Shown here one piece after another: positions 17,201 through 27,733 of a stretch of DNA of 64,000 bases. The notes under the pieces were generated by a model that was not told the origin of the DNA, did no database searches, and saw only the letters and a program-made list of their open reading frames with translations. Position numbers and translations under genes: made by a program. Position 1 is the stretch's first letter, and each line of letters opens with the position of its first letter. This stretch comes from Albimonas marina (GTDB lineage: Bacteria; Pseudomonadota; Alphaproteobacteria; Rhodobacterales; Rhodobacteraceae): the NCBI RefSeq assembly GCF_029223255.1, contig NZ_JARHUC010000006.1:350751-414750 (forward strand), given 5' to 3'.

Positions 17201-19360
17201 TCAGGCGCTGCGCTTCATCGCCTTGAGCTGCAGGCGGCGGCGGTGCAGCACCGGCTCGGTGTAGCCCGCGGGCAGGGAGCGGCCCATGAACACCAGGTTC
17301 CACGCCGCCGCGAAGGCCGGGCCGTCGAAGCCCGGCGCCATCGGCGTGTAGGCCGGATCGTCCGCGTTCTGCCGGTCGACCACGGCCGCCATGCGCCGCA
17401 GCGTCTCCATCACCTGGTCCTCGGAGGCCACCCCGTGCGCCAGCCAGTTGGCGATGTGCTGGGAGGAGATGCGGCAGGTCGCGCGATCCTCCATCAGCCC
17501 CACGTCGTGGATGTCGGGCACCTTCGAGCAGCCGACCCCCTGGTCCACCCAGCGCACCACGTAGCCCAGGATCCCCTGGGCGTTGTTGTCGAGCTCGGCC
17601 TGGATCTCCTCGGCCGACCAGTTGGGGCGGTCGGCGAGCGGCACGGTCAGGATGTCCGACAGCTTCGCCCGGCGCCCGCCGGCGGCGATCTCCTTCTGCA
17701 CCGCGCGGGCGTCGACCTTGTGGTAGTGCGTGGCGTGCAGCGTCGCGGCGGTGGGGCTGGGCACCCAGGCGCAGTTGGCGCCGGCCTTGGGGTGGCCGAT
17801 CTTCTGCTCCAGCATGTCGGCCATCAGGTCGGGCGCCGCCCACATCCCCTTGCCGATCTGCGCCTTGCCGGCCAGCCCGCAGGCCAGGCCCACGTCGACG
17901 TTCCACTCCTCGTAGGCCTTGATCCAGGGCTGGGCCTTCATGTCGGCCTTGCGCACCATCGGACCCGCCTCCATCGAGGTGTGGATCTCGTCGCCGGTGC
18001 GGTCGAGGAAGCCGGTGTTGATGAAGGCGACGCGATGCTTCGCGGCGCGGATGCACTCGGCGAGGTTCACGGTGGTGCGCCGCTCCTCGTCCATGATGCC
18101 CATCTTCACGGTGTAGCGCGGCAGGCCAAGCGCGTCCTCGACCCGGTCGAAGACCTCCGAGACGAAGGCGGCCTCCTCGGGCCCGTGCATCTTGGGGCAG
18201 ACCACGTAGATCGAGCCGGCGGGCGAGTTCTTCCGCGCCCCCTTCACGTCATGCAGGGCGCAGAGCACCGTGCACATCGCATCCAGCGCCTCCTCCGAGA
18301 TCTCCTCCCCGGCGGAGTGCACCGCGGGCGTGTCCATCAGCAGGCCCACGTTGCGCACCAGCATCAGGGCGCGGGCGCGCACCGTGAAGGGCTCGCCCTC
18401 GGGCCCGATGGCCTCGAAGTCGTCGTTCAGCGTGCGGGTGAAGGTCTCCCCGCCCTTCGAGACCTCCTCCGAGAGGTCGCCCTTCATCAGGCCCAGCCAG
18501 TTGCGATAGGCCAGCGCCTTGTCCTCGGCGTCCACCGCGGCGACCGAGTCCTCGCAGTCCATGATCGCGGTCAGCGCCGATTCCAGCTTCACGTCGGCGA
18601 TGCCGGCGGGGTCGGTCGCGCCGATGGAGTGGCTCTTGTCGATCACCACCTGCGCCAGCAGCCCGTTGCGCTTCACCAGCACCGAGGCGGGCGCCGACGC
18701 CTCGCCGGTATAGCCCGCGAACTGGGAGGGGTCGGCGAGCCCCGTCTCGCCGGCCTTGCCGTCCACGATCAGCGCCCCGCCCTCGACCCGGATCGAGGTG
18801 ACGTCGGCCCACGTGCCGCCCGCGAGCGGCGCGCTCTCGTCCAGGAACCCTTTCGCCCAGGCGATCACCCGGGCGCCCCGCTCGGGATCGTAGCCCTTGC
18901 CCGTGGGCAGGTCGCCCAGCGCGTCGGTGCCGTAGAGCGCGTCGTAGAGCGAGCCCCAGCGCGCGTTCGCCGCGTTCAGCGCATAGCGCGCGTTCATCAC
19001 CGGCACGACCAGCTGCGGCCCCGCGATCTCGGCGATCTCGGGATCCACGTTCTCGGTCTCGATGGCGAAGGGCTCGCCCTCCGGGACCAGGTAGCCGATC
19101 TCCTGGAGGTAGGCGCGGTAGTCGTCGTGATCCCAGGGCTTGCCCTTCATCGCCCGGCACCAGCCGTCCAGGCGCGCCTGCAGGTCGGCGCGCTTGTCCA
19201 GCAGGGCGCGACGCCGCGGGCCCAGCTCCTTCACGATGCCGGCGAGCCCCGCCCAGAAGGCGTCCGAGCTCACGCCCGTCCCCGGCAGCGCCTCGGTCTC
19301 GATGAAGGCGTGCAGCGGACGGGCCACGCGCAGGCCGGCGACGTCGATGCGGTCGGGCAT
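17201..19360 (-). CDS. glcB: Malate synthase G
   Basis: 719-residue cytoplasmic enzyme that condenses glyoxylate with acetyl-CoA to malate; the length fits the G isoform (~720). Family features include the [17 protein letters not shown] region, [16 protein letters not shown] with active-site acids (about 265-280), the STMEAG-like [17 protein letters not shown], and the C-terminal [18 protein letters not shown] chose [12 protein letters not shown] as the start because the family begins here; AGGAAC lies upstream. Isocitrate lyase is not in the window. It is transcribed alone, divergent from pepN. Confidence 0.96.
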   Translation of the reverse strand: MPDRIDVAGLRVARPLHAFIETEALPGTGVSSDAFWAGLAGIVKELGPRRRALLDKRADLQARLDGWCRAMKGKPWDHDDYRAYLQEIGYLVPEGEPFAIETENVDPEIAEIAGPQLVVPVMNARYALNAANARWGSLYDALYGTDALGDLPTGKGYDPERGARVIAWAKGFLDESAPLAGGTWADVTSIRVEGGALIVDGKAGETGLADPSQFAGYTGEASAPASVLVKRNGLLAQVVIDKSHSIGATDPAGIADVKLESALTAIMDCEDSVAAVDAEDKALAYRNWLGLMKGDLSEEVSKGGETFTRTLNDDFEAIGPEGEPFTVRARALMLVRNVGLLMDTPAVHSAGEEISEEALDAMCTVLCALHDVKGARKNSPAGSIYVVCPKMHGPEEAAFVSEVFDRVEDALGLPRYTVKMGIMDEERRTTVNLAECIRAAKHRVAFINTGFLDRTGDEIHTSMEAGPMVRKADMKAQPWIKAYEEWNVDVGLACGLAGKAQIGKGMWAAPDLMADMLEQKIGHPKAGANCAWVPSPTAATLHATHYHKVDARAVQKEIAAGGRRAKLSDILTVPLADRPNWSAEEIQAELDNNAQGILGYVVRWVDQGVGCSKVPDIHDVGLMEDRATCRISSQHIANWLAHGVASEDQVMETLRRMAAVVDRQNADDPAYTPMAPGFDGPAFAAAWNLVFMGRSLPAGYTEPVLHRRRLQLKAMKRSA

Positions 19361-19545
19361 GTCTTGTTCCTGGAAACTGAGTCGTCGCCTGCAACATGAC
19401 CGCCGGGGCGACCTTCGGCCAGCGTTTGCGGCGCCCGATTTCACCTGTCGGAAAGGCCGACCTGACGGACCGATCGTCCCCCAGCCTTGCGCCCGCCCAC
19501 CCCGGGCTGCAAGTCTGGGTCCTGCGCGTTGAACAGGAGACCCCC

Positions 19546-22110
19546 ATGCGTCCGGACGCCCCGCAGCCCATCCGCCTCGTCGACTACACGCCGCCCACCT
19601 GGCGCGCCGAGACGGTCCGGCTGGTCTTCGACCTCGCGCCGCGGGGCGCCAAGGTCCACGCGAAGATCCGCTTCACCCGCGGCGACGGCCCCGACGGGCC
19701 CCTGCGCCTGGACGGGCAGAAGCTGATGCTGATCGCGGCGAAGCTCGACGGCGCGGACGTCTTCGACAAGGTGGCGCTGGACCCCGACGGGCTGACGCTC
19801 GACGTGCCCCTCCCCGACGCCTTCGACTTCGAGACCACGGTCGAGATCGACCCCGAGGCGAACACCGAGCTCGAGGGCCTCTACCTCTCCAACGGCGTCT
19901 ACTGCACCCAGTGCGAGGCCGAGGGCTTCCGCAAGATCACCTATTTCCCGGACCGCCCCGACGTGATGGCCACCTACTCGGTGCGGATCGAGGCCCCCGC
20001 CTCCACCCCCGTGCTGCTGTCGAACGGCGAGCCGGGGGAGACCGGCACGCTGCCCGACGGCCGCCTCTTCGCCGAATGGCACGACCCCTGGCCCAAGCCC
20101 TCCTACCTCTTCGCGCTGGTCGCCGGGAACCTGGTCGCCCATCGCGACGCGTTCACCACCCTGTCCGGCCGCCATGTCGACCTCGGCATCTGGGTCCGCC
20201 CCGGCGACGAGAGCCGCTGCGAATACGCGATGGACGCCCTCAAGCGGTCGATGCGCTGGGACGAGGAGGCCTACGGGCGCGAGTACGACCTCTCGGTCTT
20301 CAACATCGTCGCCGTCGACGACTTCAACATGGGCGCGATGGAGAACAAGGGGCTGAACGTCTTCAACTCCAAGTACGTCCTCGCCTCGCCCGAGACCGCC
20401 GGCGACCGTGACTACGAGCTGATCGAGGGCATCATCGCCCACGAGTATTTCCACAACTGGACCGGCAACCGCATCACCTGCCGCGACTGGTTCCAGCTGT
20501 GCCTGAAGGAGGGGCTGACGGTCTTCCGCGACCAGCAGTTCACCGCCGACATGCGCTCAGAACCCGTGAAGCGCATCGACGACGTGAAGATGCTGCGCTC
20601 CCGCCAGTTCCGCGAGGATGCGGGCCCGCTCGCGCACCCCGTGCGCCCCGAGCAGTTCATCGAGATCAACAACTTCTACACGGCCACCGTCTACGAGAAG
20701 GGCGCCGAGCTTATCCGGATGCTGCGCCTGCTGGTCGGCGCCGACGCCTACCGCCAGGCCCTCGACCTCTATTTCGAGCGGCACGACGGTCAGGCCTGCA
20801 CCATCGAACAGTGGCTCGACGTGTTCCAGACCGTGACCAACCGCGACCTGACCCAGTTCAAGCTGTGGTACTCCCAGGCCGGCACCCCCCGCGTGACGGT
20901 CTCCGAAGGCTGGAAGCCCGGCAAGTACACCCTCACCCTGCGCCAGGACGTTCCCTCCACCCCCGGCGCCCCCTCCAAGAAGCCGATGGTGATCCCGGTG
21001 GCCTTCGGCCTGCTGGGGCAGGGCGGGGCCGAGCTGATCGAGCCCGGCGTCCTCGAGTTGACCGAGCCCGAGCAGACCTGGACCTTCGACCTGCCCGAGC
21101 GGCCGGTCCCCTCCCTTCTGCGCGGCTTCTCGGCGCCGGTGATCCTCGACCGCAAGTCGTCCTCGGAGGAGCGCGCCTTCCTGCTCGCCCACGACACCGA
21201 CCCGTTCAACCGCTGGGAGGCCGCCCGCGCCATGGCGCTGGAGGCGCTGATGGGGACCGAGCCCGTGGCCCCCTTCGCCGAGGCCCTGCGCCTCGCCATC
21301 GCCGACGCCGAGCTCGACCCCGCCTTCCGCGCCCTGCTGCTGGGCCTGCCCGGCGACGACGAGCTGGCGCGCGAGACCTGGGCCCGCGGCCGCCAGGCCG
21401 ACCCCGACGCGATCCACGCGGCCTCCGAGACCGCCAAGACCGCGCTGGCCGAGGCGCTGGAGCCCGAGCTGCGCGCCCTCTACACGGCGATGGAATCCCC
21501 CGGCCCGTACTCCCCCGACGCCGCCGCGGCCGGCCGCCGGGCCCTGCGCAACGCCTGCCTCGGCCTGCTCTCGCGTCGCCCCATCGGGCCGGAACTGGCC
21601 GAGGCGCAGTCCCACGCCCCGAACATGTCCGAGCGTCTGCCCGCGCTCGCCGCCCTCCTCCACGCCGGCGCGCCCGCGGCCGAGCCCGCGCTCGCGGCCT
21701 TCGCGCAGGAGTGGAAGGACGACGCGCTGGTGATGGACAAGTGGCACATGCTCCAGGCCACCACGCCCGCGCCCGGCACGCTCGACCGGGTGAAGGCGCT
21801 GGCCGAGGATCCGGCCTTCGCCTGGAAGACGCCGAACCGCTTCCGCTCGCTGGTGGCGGCCTTCTCGACCAACCACTTCTGCTTCCACGCCGCCGACGGC
21901 GCCGGCTACCGCTTCCTCGCGGACTGGCTCCTGAAGCTCGATCCGCTGAACCCGCAGACGGCCGCCCGCGTCGCCGGCGCCTTCGAGACCTGGCGGCGCT
22001 ACGACGACGCCCGCCAGACCCTGATCCGCGCCGAGCTGGAGCGGATCGCCAAGGCTCCGAACCTGTCGCGCGACCTGACCGAGATCGTCACCCGCATGCT
22101 CGGCGCCTGA
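19546..22110 (+). CDS. pepN: Aminopeptidase N (M1 family)
   Basis: 854-residue zinc aminopeptidase that removes N-terminal residues from peptides in the cytoplasm. The exopeptidase motif GAMEN is at 263-267. The zinc site [11 protein letters not shown] gives His299, Glu300 and His303, with the third ligand Glu322 in LKEGLTVF. The N-terminal beta domain and the C-terminal helical domain of bacterial PepN (DUF3458/ARM-like) are both present and length is normal. The start at [14 protein letters not shown] has AGGAGA upstream and matches family N-termini. Divergent from glcB. Confidence 0.97.
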   Translation: MRPDAPQPIRLVDYTPPTWRAETVRLVFDLAPRGAKVHAKIRFTRGDGPDGPLRLDGQKLMLIAAKLDGADVFDKVALDPDGLTLDVPLPDAFDFETTVEIDPEANTELEGLYLSNGVYCTQCEAEGFRKITYFPDRPDVMATYSVRIEAPASTPVLLSNGEPGETGTLPDGRLFAEWHDPWPKPSYLFALVAGNLVAHRDAFTTLSGRHVDLGIWVRPGDESRCEYAMDALKRSMRWDEEAYGREYDLSVFNIVAVDDFNMGAMENKGLNVFNSKYVLASPETAGDRDYELIEGIIAHEYFHNWTGNRITCRDWFQLCLKEGLTVFRDQQFTADMRSEPVKRIDDVKMLRSRQFREDAGPLAHPVRPEQFIEINNFYTATVYEKGAELIRMLRLLVGADAYRQALDLYFERHDGQACTIEQWLDVFQTVTNRDLTQFKLWYSQAGTPRVTVSEGWKPGKYTLTLRQDVPSTPGAPSKKPMVIPVAFGLLGQGGAELIEPGVLELTEPEQTWTFDLPERPVPSLLRGFSAPVILDRKSSSEERAFLLAHDTDPFNRWEAARAMALEALMGTEPVAPFAEALRLAIADAELDPAFRALLLGLPGDDELARETWARGRQADPDAIHAASETAKTALAEALEPELRALYTAMESPGPYSPDAAAAGRRALRNACLGLLSRRPIGPELAEAQSHAPNMSERLPALAALLHAGAPAAEPALAAFAQEWKDDALVMDKWHMLQATTPAPGTLDRVKALAEDPAFAWKTPNRFRSLVAAFSTNHFCFHAADGAGYRFLADWLLKLDPLNPQTAARVAGAFETWRRYDDARQTLIRAELERIAKAPNLSRDLTEIVTRMLGA

Positions 22111-22119
22111 TCCGACCCC

Positions 22120-22160
22120 GGCGCGCCGCGAGGCCCCCCCCTCGCGGCGCGCCCGCTTTC
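22120..22160 (+). terminator. Rho-independent terminator after pepN
   Basis: A 14-bp perfect stem, GGCGCGCCGCGAGG and CCTCGCGGCGCGCC, around six C, then CGCTTTCCCC. It separates pepN from the downstream esterase gene on the same strand. Confidence 0.7.
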
Positions 22161-22231
22161 CCCAACGCGAGCCTTGCCCGCGGCCTCCGCGCGACCCATC
22201 CTCCCCGACAACCAAAAGGGAGGAGGGCCCC

Positions 22232-23182
22232 GTGCTCCAGATCGACCCCACGCTGTTCACCGACGAGGCCGTCTCGGCCGAGACCCGCGCCTTCATCGAG
22301 AAGATCGAGGCGACGCTGGCCGAATTTCCGGCCACCAACGAGGTCCCGGTCGAGCTGACGCGCAAGGCGCGCGAGGAAGGGCGGGGCATCTTCCCCTCCG
22401 ACGGCCCGCTCGAAGGGTCGGAGTGGCGCGAGTATCCCGGCGGCGCCCGGCGCATCCGCGTCTCGCTGCCCGAGGGGACGCCGCGGGGCGTCTACCTGCA
22501 CATCCATGGCGGCGGCTGGACGCTCGGCTCCCCCGCCTACAACGACGGCGAGAACCAGCGCGTGGCGCGGACCTGCGGCATGGCGGTGATCTCGATCGAA
22601 TACCGCCTCGCGCCCGAGCATCCGTTCCCCGCCGCCCCCGACGACTGCTTCGCCGCCGCGAAGTGGGCGATCGAGACGCTGCCCTTCGGCGACGTCCCCT
22701 ATTTCATCGGCGGCGAGAGCGCGGGCGGGCACCTGTCGGCCTCGACCCTGCTGATGCTGCGCGAGGCGGGCCTGCACAAGCGCATCAAGGGCGCGGTGCT
22801 GACCTACGGCTGCTACGACATGCGCATGGTCGCCTCGGCCCGGAACTGGGGGGAGCGCAAGCTGATCCTCAACACGCCGGTCATCGAGTGGTTCGTGGCC
22901 AACGCCATCCCCTCGCCCGCGGATCGCGAGGACCCGATCTACTCGCCGATCCTGGCGGACCTGCACGACATGCCCGCGGCGCTGTTCTCGGTGGGGACCG
23001 AGGATCCGCTGATGGACGACACGATGTCGATGGTCGGGCGCTGGGCCGGCGCGGGGAACCGGGCGGAGCTCGCGGTCTATCCCGGCGGCATCCACGCCTT
23101 CGACGCCTTCCCCGACCTCGCCATCGCGCGGGGCTACGCCGAGCGCAAGACCGCCTTCCTCAACGGCCTGCTGGAGGCCTGA
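22232..23182 (+). CDS. Alpha/beta hydrolase, hormone-sensitive-lipase family esterase
   Basis: 316-residue esterase of HSL type. It has the oxyanion motif HGGGW (92-96), nucleophile Ser163 in GGESAGG, acid in GTEDPLMDD near 252 and histidine in GGIHAF near 289. The start is GTG with an excellent AAAAGGGAGGAGG ribosome site. It shares the EYRLAPEHPFPA block with the esterase at 10361 but little else, so they are distant paralogs rather than a recent duplication. Substrate unknown. Confidence 0.9.
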   Translation: MLQIDPTLFTDEAVSAETRAFIEKIEATLAEFPATNEVPVELTRKAREEGRGIFPSDGPLEGSEWREYPGGARRIRVSLPEGTPRGVYLHIHGGGWTLGSPAYNDGENQRVARTCGMAVISIEYRLAPEHPFPAAPDDCFAAAKWAIETLPFGDVPYFIGGESAGGHLSASTLLMLREAGLHKRIKGAVLTYGCYDMRMVASARNWGERKLILNTPVIEWFVANAIPSPADREDPIYSPILADLHDMPAALFSVGTEDPLMDDTMSMVGRWAGAGNRAELAVYPGGIHAFDAFPDLAIARGYAERKTAFLNGLLEA

Positions 23183-23210
23183 GGCGGGATCACGACCCTC
23201 TGAACGCGAA

Positions 23211-23244
23211 AACGCGCGCCCCGGAGGCCTCCGGGGCGCGCGTT
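23211..23244. terminator. Bidirectional terminator between esterase and pepF
   Basis: A 34-nt perfect palindrome: AACGCGCGCCCCGGAGG then its exact reverse complement. It lies between convergent genes and can serve both strands, although T tracts are short. Confidence 0.7.
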
Positions 23245-23269
23245 CGCATGTCGGCGGCGGGGACGCGGT

Positions 23270-25108
23270 TCAGACGTCCATCGCCTCCAGCTCGCCGATC
23301 ATGCGGTCGATCAGGCCCAGGCCCTTCTGCCAGAACTCCGGGTCCGTGGCGTCGAGGCCGAAGGGCGCCAGCAGCTCCTTGTGGCCCTTCGATCCGCCGG
23401 CGGCGAGCAGGTCGAAATACTTCTTCTGGAAGCCCGGCTCCCCCTCCTCGAACACGGCGTAGAGCGCGTTCACCAGCCCGTCGCCGAAGGCGTAGGCGTA
23501 GACGTAGAAGGGCGAGTGGATGAAGTGCGGGATGTAGGTCCAGTAGTTCTCGTAGCCGTCCGCGAACTCGAACGCCGGCCCCAGGCTCTCGGTCTGCACC
23601 TGCATCCAGATGCGGCCCAGGTCCTCCGCCGTCAGCTCGCCCTCGGCGCGGGCGGCATGGACCCGGCACTCGAAGTCGTAGAAGGCGATCTGGCGGACCA
23701 CGGTGTTGAGCATGTCCTCGACCTTGCCCGCCAGCAGCGTGCGCCGCTTCTTGGGGTCGGTCTCGGCGTCCAGCAGCTTGCGGAACGTCAGCATCTCGCC
23801 GAACACGGACGCCGTCTCGGCCAGCGTCAGGGGGGTGTTCGACAGAAGCTCCCCCTGCTCTGCGGCGAGGATCTGGTGAACCCCGTGGCCCAGCTCATGG
23901 GCGAGCGTCATCACGTCCCGCGTCTTGCCCAGGTAATTGAGCATCACGTAGGGGTGCACGTCCGTCACCGTGGGGTGCGCGAAGGCGCCCGGCGCCTTGC
24001 CCGGCTTCACCGGCGCGTCGATCCAGCCCTTGGTGAAGAACGGCTCGGCGAGCTCCGCCATCTTCGGATCGAAGCCCGCATAGGCGTCCATCACCATCGC
24101 CCGCGCCTCGTCCCAGCTGACCTTGCGGTCCGGCTCGTCGGGCAGGGGGGCGTTGCGGTCCCAGTGCTGCAGCTTCTCGAGGCCCAGCCACTTCGCCTTC
24201 AGCGCGTAATAGCGGTGGCTGAGGCGCGGATAGGCCGCCACGACCGCGTCGCGCAGCGCCTCGACAACCTCGGGCTCGACATGGTTCGCGAGATGCCGCG
24301 CGGTCTGGGGCGTGGGCATCTTGCGCCAGCGGCACTCGATCTCGTGCTCCTTCGCCAGCGTGTTGGTGATCCGCACGAAGAGAGGCAGGTTCTCGGCGAA
24401 GACCGCCGACAGCGCCGCGGCGGCGGCGGCCCGGCGGGAGCGGTCGGCGTCCGACAGCAGCGTCAGCGTGGACTCGAGCGGCAGCGGCTCGTCCTCGCCC
24501 TCCACCTCGAAGGTCAGGCGCGCCATCGTCTCGTCGAACAGGCGGTTCCACGCGGTGGCGCCGACGACCGACTGGTCGTGCAGGAATTTCTCCAGCTCGT
24601 CAGACAGCTGGTAGGGGCGGTAGGCGCGCACCCGCTCCAGCCACGGGCGGTAGCGGGCGAGGGTGGGGCTCTCGCCCGCCATCTCGTCGAGCCGCTCGTC
24701 CGACAGGCGGTTGATCTCCAGCGTCAGGAAGACGATGGGCGCGGTGATCTCGGTCACCTCGTTCTGGCGGTCGCCCATGAACTTGGCGCGCTCGGGGTCG
24801 GAGGTGTTCTGGTAGAGGCGCAGGCCCGCGTAGCTCATCACCCGGCCCAGCTTCTGCTGCAGCGCCTCGTAGCGCGCCACGGCCCAGCCCAGCTCGTCGC
24901 CCGTCAGGCTCTCCAGCTTGCCCTCGTAGTCCTCGGCGAGCTTGGCGGCCTCCTCCCGCGCGGCGTCGAGGTCGGCGCGCAGGGCCTTGTCGTCGGGGCC
25001 CGTGTAGAGGTCGTCGAGGTTCCACTCCGGCAGGTCGCCCAGCGGGGTCGCGCCGGACGTCGCCTCGGCTGCGTCGCGGAGCGGGAGCGGGCGGGGGGCG
25101 TGGATCAT
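23270..25108 (-). CDS. pepF: Oligoendopeptidase F (M3 family)
   Basis: 612-residue zinc metallopeptidase that degrades oligopeptides in the cytoplasm. The zinc motif HELGHGVHQ gives His404, Glu405 and His408, followed by the family's Glu region (TLAETASVFGEMLT). The N-terminal PepF helical domain (LYTGPDDKALRADLDAAREEA) is complete and size is normal for the family. AAAGGA lies before the ATG. It is a single-gene unit convergent with the esterase gene. Confidence 0.95.
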   Translation of the reverse strand: MIHAPRPLPLRDAAEATSGATPLGDLPEWNLDDLYTGPDDKALRADLDAAREEAAKLAEDYEGKLESLTGDELGWAVARYEALQQKLGRVMSYAGLRLYQNTSDPERAKFMGDRQNEVTEITAPIVFLTLEINRLSDERLDEMAGESPTLARYRPWLERVRAYRPYQLSDELEKFLHDQSVVGATAWNRLFDETMARLTFEVEGEDEPLPLESTLTLLSDADRSRRAAAAAALSAVFAENLPLFVRITNTLAKEHEIECRWRKMPTPQTARHLANHVEPEVVEALRDAVVAAYPRLSHRYYALKAKWLGLEKLQHWDRNAPLPDEPDRKVSWDEARAMVMDAYAGFDPKMAELAEPFFTKGWIDAPVKPGKAPGAFAHPTVTDVHPYVMLNYLGKTRDVMTLAHELGHGVHQILAAEQGELLSNTPLTLAETASVFGEMLTFRKLLDAETDPKKRRTLLAGKVEDMLNTVVRQIAFYDFECRVHAARAEGELTAEDLGRIWMQVQTESLGPAFEFADGYENYWTYIPHFIHSPFYVYAYAFGDGLVNALYAVFEEGEPGFQKKYFDLLAAGGSKGHKELLAPFGLDATDPEFWQKGLGLIDRMIGELEAMDV

Positions 25109-25254
25109 CGGGCAGGTCCTTTCGGGTGCGTCGGCCGGGGCGCGGCGTCGAAGCCGCGGCCGCCGGCCGGAGAAATGCGTCGCGTCCAGACATAGACGCG
25201 CGGGGTGCGGGACGGAAGGGCGGGGCGCGCAGGGGCCGCGGGGGGCGGGCGCGC

Positions 25255-25689
25255 CTAGAGGTCGATGGAGGCGGGCGGGTCGCCCTCGGTCTCAGCCTCC
25301 GGCGCGGCCTTCGGCGCGGCGTCGGGGTCGAGCTCGGCCGCGGGCTCCTTGCGCGGGATCAGGATGTCGCCGTTGGGCAGCATCTCGGGCGCGCCGTAGT
25401 CGTCGAGCATGGCGATGGCGTCGCGCATCTGGCGCAGCGCCGGGCCGAGCTCCAGCCGCAGCCGCTCGATCGCTTCGCGCGCGGCGCCGGTCATCTCGTC
25501 GAGGCCGGGGATCTCGGGCAGCCAGCCGTCGTCCTCGGCCTCGGGCGCGGCCGCGGGAGGCTGGTCCGGGCTCTGCGCCTGCTGGGCGGGGGCGAGCGAC
25601 GGGGCGAGGAGCGCCGGCGCGGCGGCGAGAAGCGCCGCGAGGGCCAGGGTCGGCCGGGCGCGGCGGGCAGGGGGGCGTTGAAAGGTCAT
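25255..25689 (-). CDS. Small secreted conserved alphaproteobacterial protein
   Basis: 144-residue protein with an Arg-rich N-terminus and a hydrophobic signal (about residues 12-34, cut near LAPAQQ). The mature part is acidic and helical, with the block EAIERLRLELGPALRQMRDAIAMLDDY followed by PEMLPNGDILIPRK. That tail block is shared with small secreted proteins of Rhodobacterales, sometimes mislabelled AAA ATPases; no Walker motif is present here. I set the start at 25689, where the signal peptide begins. Function unknown. Confidence 0.72.
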   Translation of the reverse strand: MTFQRPPARRARPTLALAALLAAAPALLAPSLAPAQQAQSPDQPPAAAPEAEDDGWLPEIPGLDEMTGAAREAIERLRLELGPALRQMRDAIAMLDDYGAPEMLPNGDILIPRKEPAAELDPDAAPKAAPEAETEGDPPASIDL

Positions 25690-25859
25690 GCCCCCGATGT
25701 GGGGCGCGCCCCCCCATCCGCCAAGTCGCCCGGGGCAGGCGAGGGAGCCGCGGCGCGACGCGCCCGCCCCCGGCCGGCCGGCCGCCCGCCGCGGCGGACC
25801 GGCGTCGCGCCCGGGGCGGAGGGCGTGCAGAGGGCGCGCAGGATGGCCCTGCAAAGCGA

Positions 25860-25887
25860 AACGCCCCGCGGTTTCCCGCGGGGCGTT
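25860..25887 (-). terminator. Terminator after the OmpA-like lipoprotein gene
   Basis: A perfect 12-bp stem, AACGCCCCGCGG and CCGCGGGGCGTT, around a 4-nt loop, followed on the minus strand by TCGCTTTG. It lies 50 nt past the ompA-like stop. Confidence 0.75.
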
Positions 25888-25937
25888 CCAGTTCTTCGAC
25901 CGTCCGGCGGGCCGTCAGGCCCGTCCGGCCGTCGCGA

Positions 25938-26762
25938 TCACTCGGAGATCGCGATGGTGGCGCGACGGTTGCGCGGCTCGCGCACGTTGTCGCCGGTCGG
26001 GACCGCCAGCTCCAGCTCGGAGCGGCCGGCCTTGGTGATGGTGCCGGCGTTGACGCCCTCGGTCGAGGCGCGGGCCAGGATGGCGCGCTCCACGGCGGTG
26101 GCGCGACGCTCGGACAGGCGCTGGTTGTAGGCGACCGAACCGACGGTGTCGGTGTGGCCGACGATCGAGACCAGCGGCGAGGAGTAGCCGGACAGCAGCG
26201 ACACCACCTCGTTGATCACCTCCTGAGCGGCGGCGGTGATGTCGGAGCGGTCGAAGCCGAAGTACACGGTCAGGTCGCCGGCGGCGCCGATGCAGGCGGC
26301 GAGCGCCTCATCGTACATCGCCTTGGCGTCCTCGGCCGAGACGCACGCGTAGGCGCCCTCGACCAGCGACTCCAGGTACTGGTCCCAGTAGGCCTGGGCC
26401 TTGGCGCACGCCTCGGGGCGGGCGGCCTTGTTGGCGTTCACCGCCGCGACCATCTCGGAGTAGCCCGACGCGTCGACGCCGATCTCCTCGGGGGTCCAGG
26501 GGGCGACGCCGCCGGCGGCGGCGGCCTGGGACTTGGCCACGTAGGCGGTCGAGTCCATCCAGTTCACGTCGGTGCGCGCGGAACGGACCGCCAGGGCCTG
26601 ATACTCACGGGCCAGCGCGGCGTCGAAGGACGAGCCCTCGATGCTGGTCCCGAGGTAGTCCTCGGCCGTGAAGGTCCCGGCCAGGTTCGCGCCCGGCAGG
26701 TACGAGCAGCCGGCCAGAGCCAGCGCAGAGCCCGCCATGACAATCCGGGAAATGTAGTTCAT
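25938..26762 (-). CDS. OmpA-family lipoprotein
   Basis: 274-residue outer-membrane-associated protein. The signal peptide ends in lipobox ALAGC, so Cys19 is the lipidation site. Residues about 160-274 form an OmpA-like peptidoglycan-binding domain (VYFGFDRSDITAAAQEVI, VGHTDTVGSVAYNQRLSERRA, ending NRRATIAI). The middle section (about 25-155) is specific to alphaproteobacterial homologs and has three cysteines. It probably tethers the outer membrane to the wall. GGAGAGAGGG lies before the ATG. Codon use is slightly less GC-extreme than its neighbours, as expected for a highly expressed gene. Confidence 0.9.
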   Translation of the reverse strand: MNYISRIVMAGSALALAGCSYLPGANLAGTFTAEDYLGTSIEGSSFDAALAREYQALAVRSARTDVNWMDSTAYVAKSQAAAAGGVAPWTPEEIGVDASGYSEMVAAVNANKAARPEACAKAQAYWDQYLESLVEGAYACVSAEDAKAMYDEALAACIGAAGDLTVYFGFDRSDITAAAQEVINEVVSLLSGYSSPLVSIVGHTDTVGSVAYNQRLSERRATAVERAILARASTEGVNAGTITKAGRSELELAVPTGDNVREPRNRRATIAISE

Positions 26763-27046
26763 CCCTCTCTCCGTCTCGGTTCGCCCGGCTGCGGCCGCCG
26801 GGACTGTGGGGTTCGGGCGACGGCCTGACGGTTGGCACCCTCAGGGACCGGATCGCACGTTCGAGCTTCACGATCAACCTTTCCGAGTCGCCGCAAGCCA
26901 CGCCCGTGCCGCAGATTTCACATCACGTCGCGTTTTAACAACACATTCGGGACTGAGAGGTAGCTTCGCGGCGATTCTGTGGAAGACCGGGGCCGCGACT
27001 GCGGCGAAACCCGCGTTTTCCCAACCGGGTGATACGGGAAAGCCAC

Positions 27047-27262
27047 ATGAGGACTCGCTTCAGCTTTGGGGAATCGGAGGCCGCCGCGACCGAGGCCGCC
27101 CTTCCCCTGGTCGGAACCGACGGCCACGTCAGATCTCTTGACGAAATCGAATCGGAAACGATCTGCTTCGCGATAAGCCGCTACGGCGGCAATCTTTCCG
27201 AGGCCGCCCGACGCCTGGGCATCGGCCGATCGACCCTCTATCGACGGTTGGGCGGGGAATAA
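27047..27262 (+). CDS. Small Fis-type helix-turn-helix protein
   Basis: 71-residue protein whose C-terminal half is a Fis/NtrC-type DNA-binding domain (HTH_8): FAISRYGGNLSEAARRLGIGRSTLYRRL. The N-terminal half has no known fold. The ATG at 27047 is preceded by GGGAAAG; an in-frame GTG at 27029 is possible. It may regulate nearby genes as a stand-alone DNA-binding factor. It is divergent from the OmpA-like gene and convergent with the paralog pair to its right. Confidence 0.78.
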   Translation: MRTRFSFGESEAAATEAALPLVGTDGHVRSLDEIESETICFAISRYGGNLSEAARRLGIGRSTLYRRLGGE

Positions 27263-27299
27263 GAGAATCGCGGCGGCGGCGAGCGGGCCGGCCGCCCCC

Positions 27300-27729
27300 T
27301 CAGTCCCACCACAGGACCAGCGCCGGGCGGCCGGGATGGGCCCAGCAGGGCGGCCACGTCCGCGCGCCCGTCCGGGCCGACGGCGTCCGGCGCGGCCTCG
27401 CCGAACCAGGCGGCGACCGCCTCCGGCGCCGCGTCCACGACCAGGGCGAGCGAGTCCGCGGCCGGCCACATCGCGGGGCCGTCCGCGTCATGGGCCACGA
27501 CCACCCGCAGGGCGCGCACCTCGGCCCGCGCCCGGATCGCGGCCAGCAGCGGCGGCACGCCCGCGCGCCCCGACGCCTGCGGCTCCAGCGCCGCGGGGAA
27601 GGAGGAGGGGTCGTCGTTCCCCTCGAAGAACGCCTCCAGCGTCACGTAGGTCGCGGGATTGGACGGATCGCCCAGCGCGCCCCGCGCGCGGATCGCCTCG
27701 ACCAGGCGGCGGCGCTTCCCTGCGTCCAT
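27300..27729 (-). pseudogene. Frameshifted paralog of the downstream unknown gene
   Basis: It starts MDAGKRRRLVEAIRARG and matches the next gene along its length: GALGDPSNPATYVTLEAFFEGNDDPSSF here against GALGDEANPAAFVTPEAFFDGNDDPGSF (each shown for alignment in two parts: GALGD..., and FFEGNDD or FFDGNDD). Near the end the reading frame breaks. At 27338-27340 the minus strand has CCC where CC would give LLGHPGRPALVLWWD and a stop at 27300, exactly matching the partner's HPGRPVVVLWWD. As read, the frame instead runs on to 27238 with an unrelated tail. It begins 4 nt after the partner's stop. One extra base explains everything: either a real frameshift or a sequencing error. Confidence 0.75.
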
Positions 27730-27733
27730 CGCC

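Noticed and set aside
25255..25689. AAA ATPase annotation for the small secreted protein
   Set aside because: No Walker A or B motif, too short, and it has a signal peptide.
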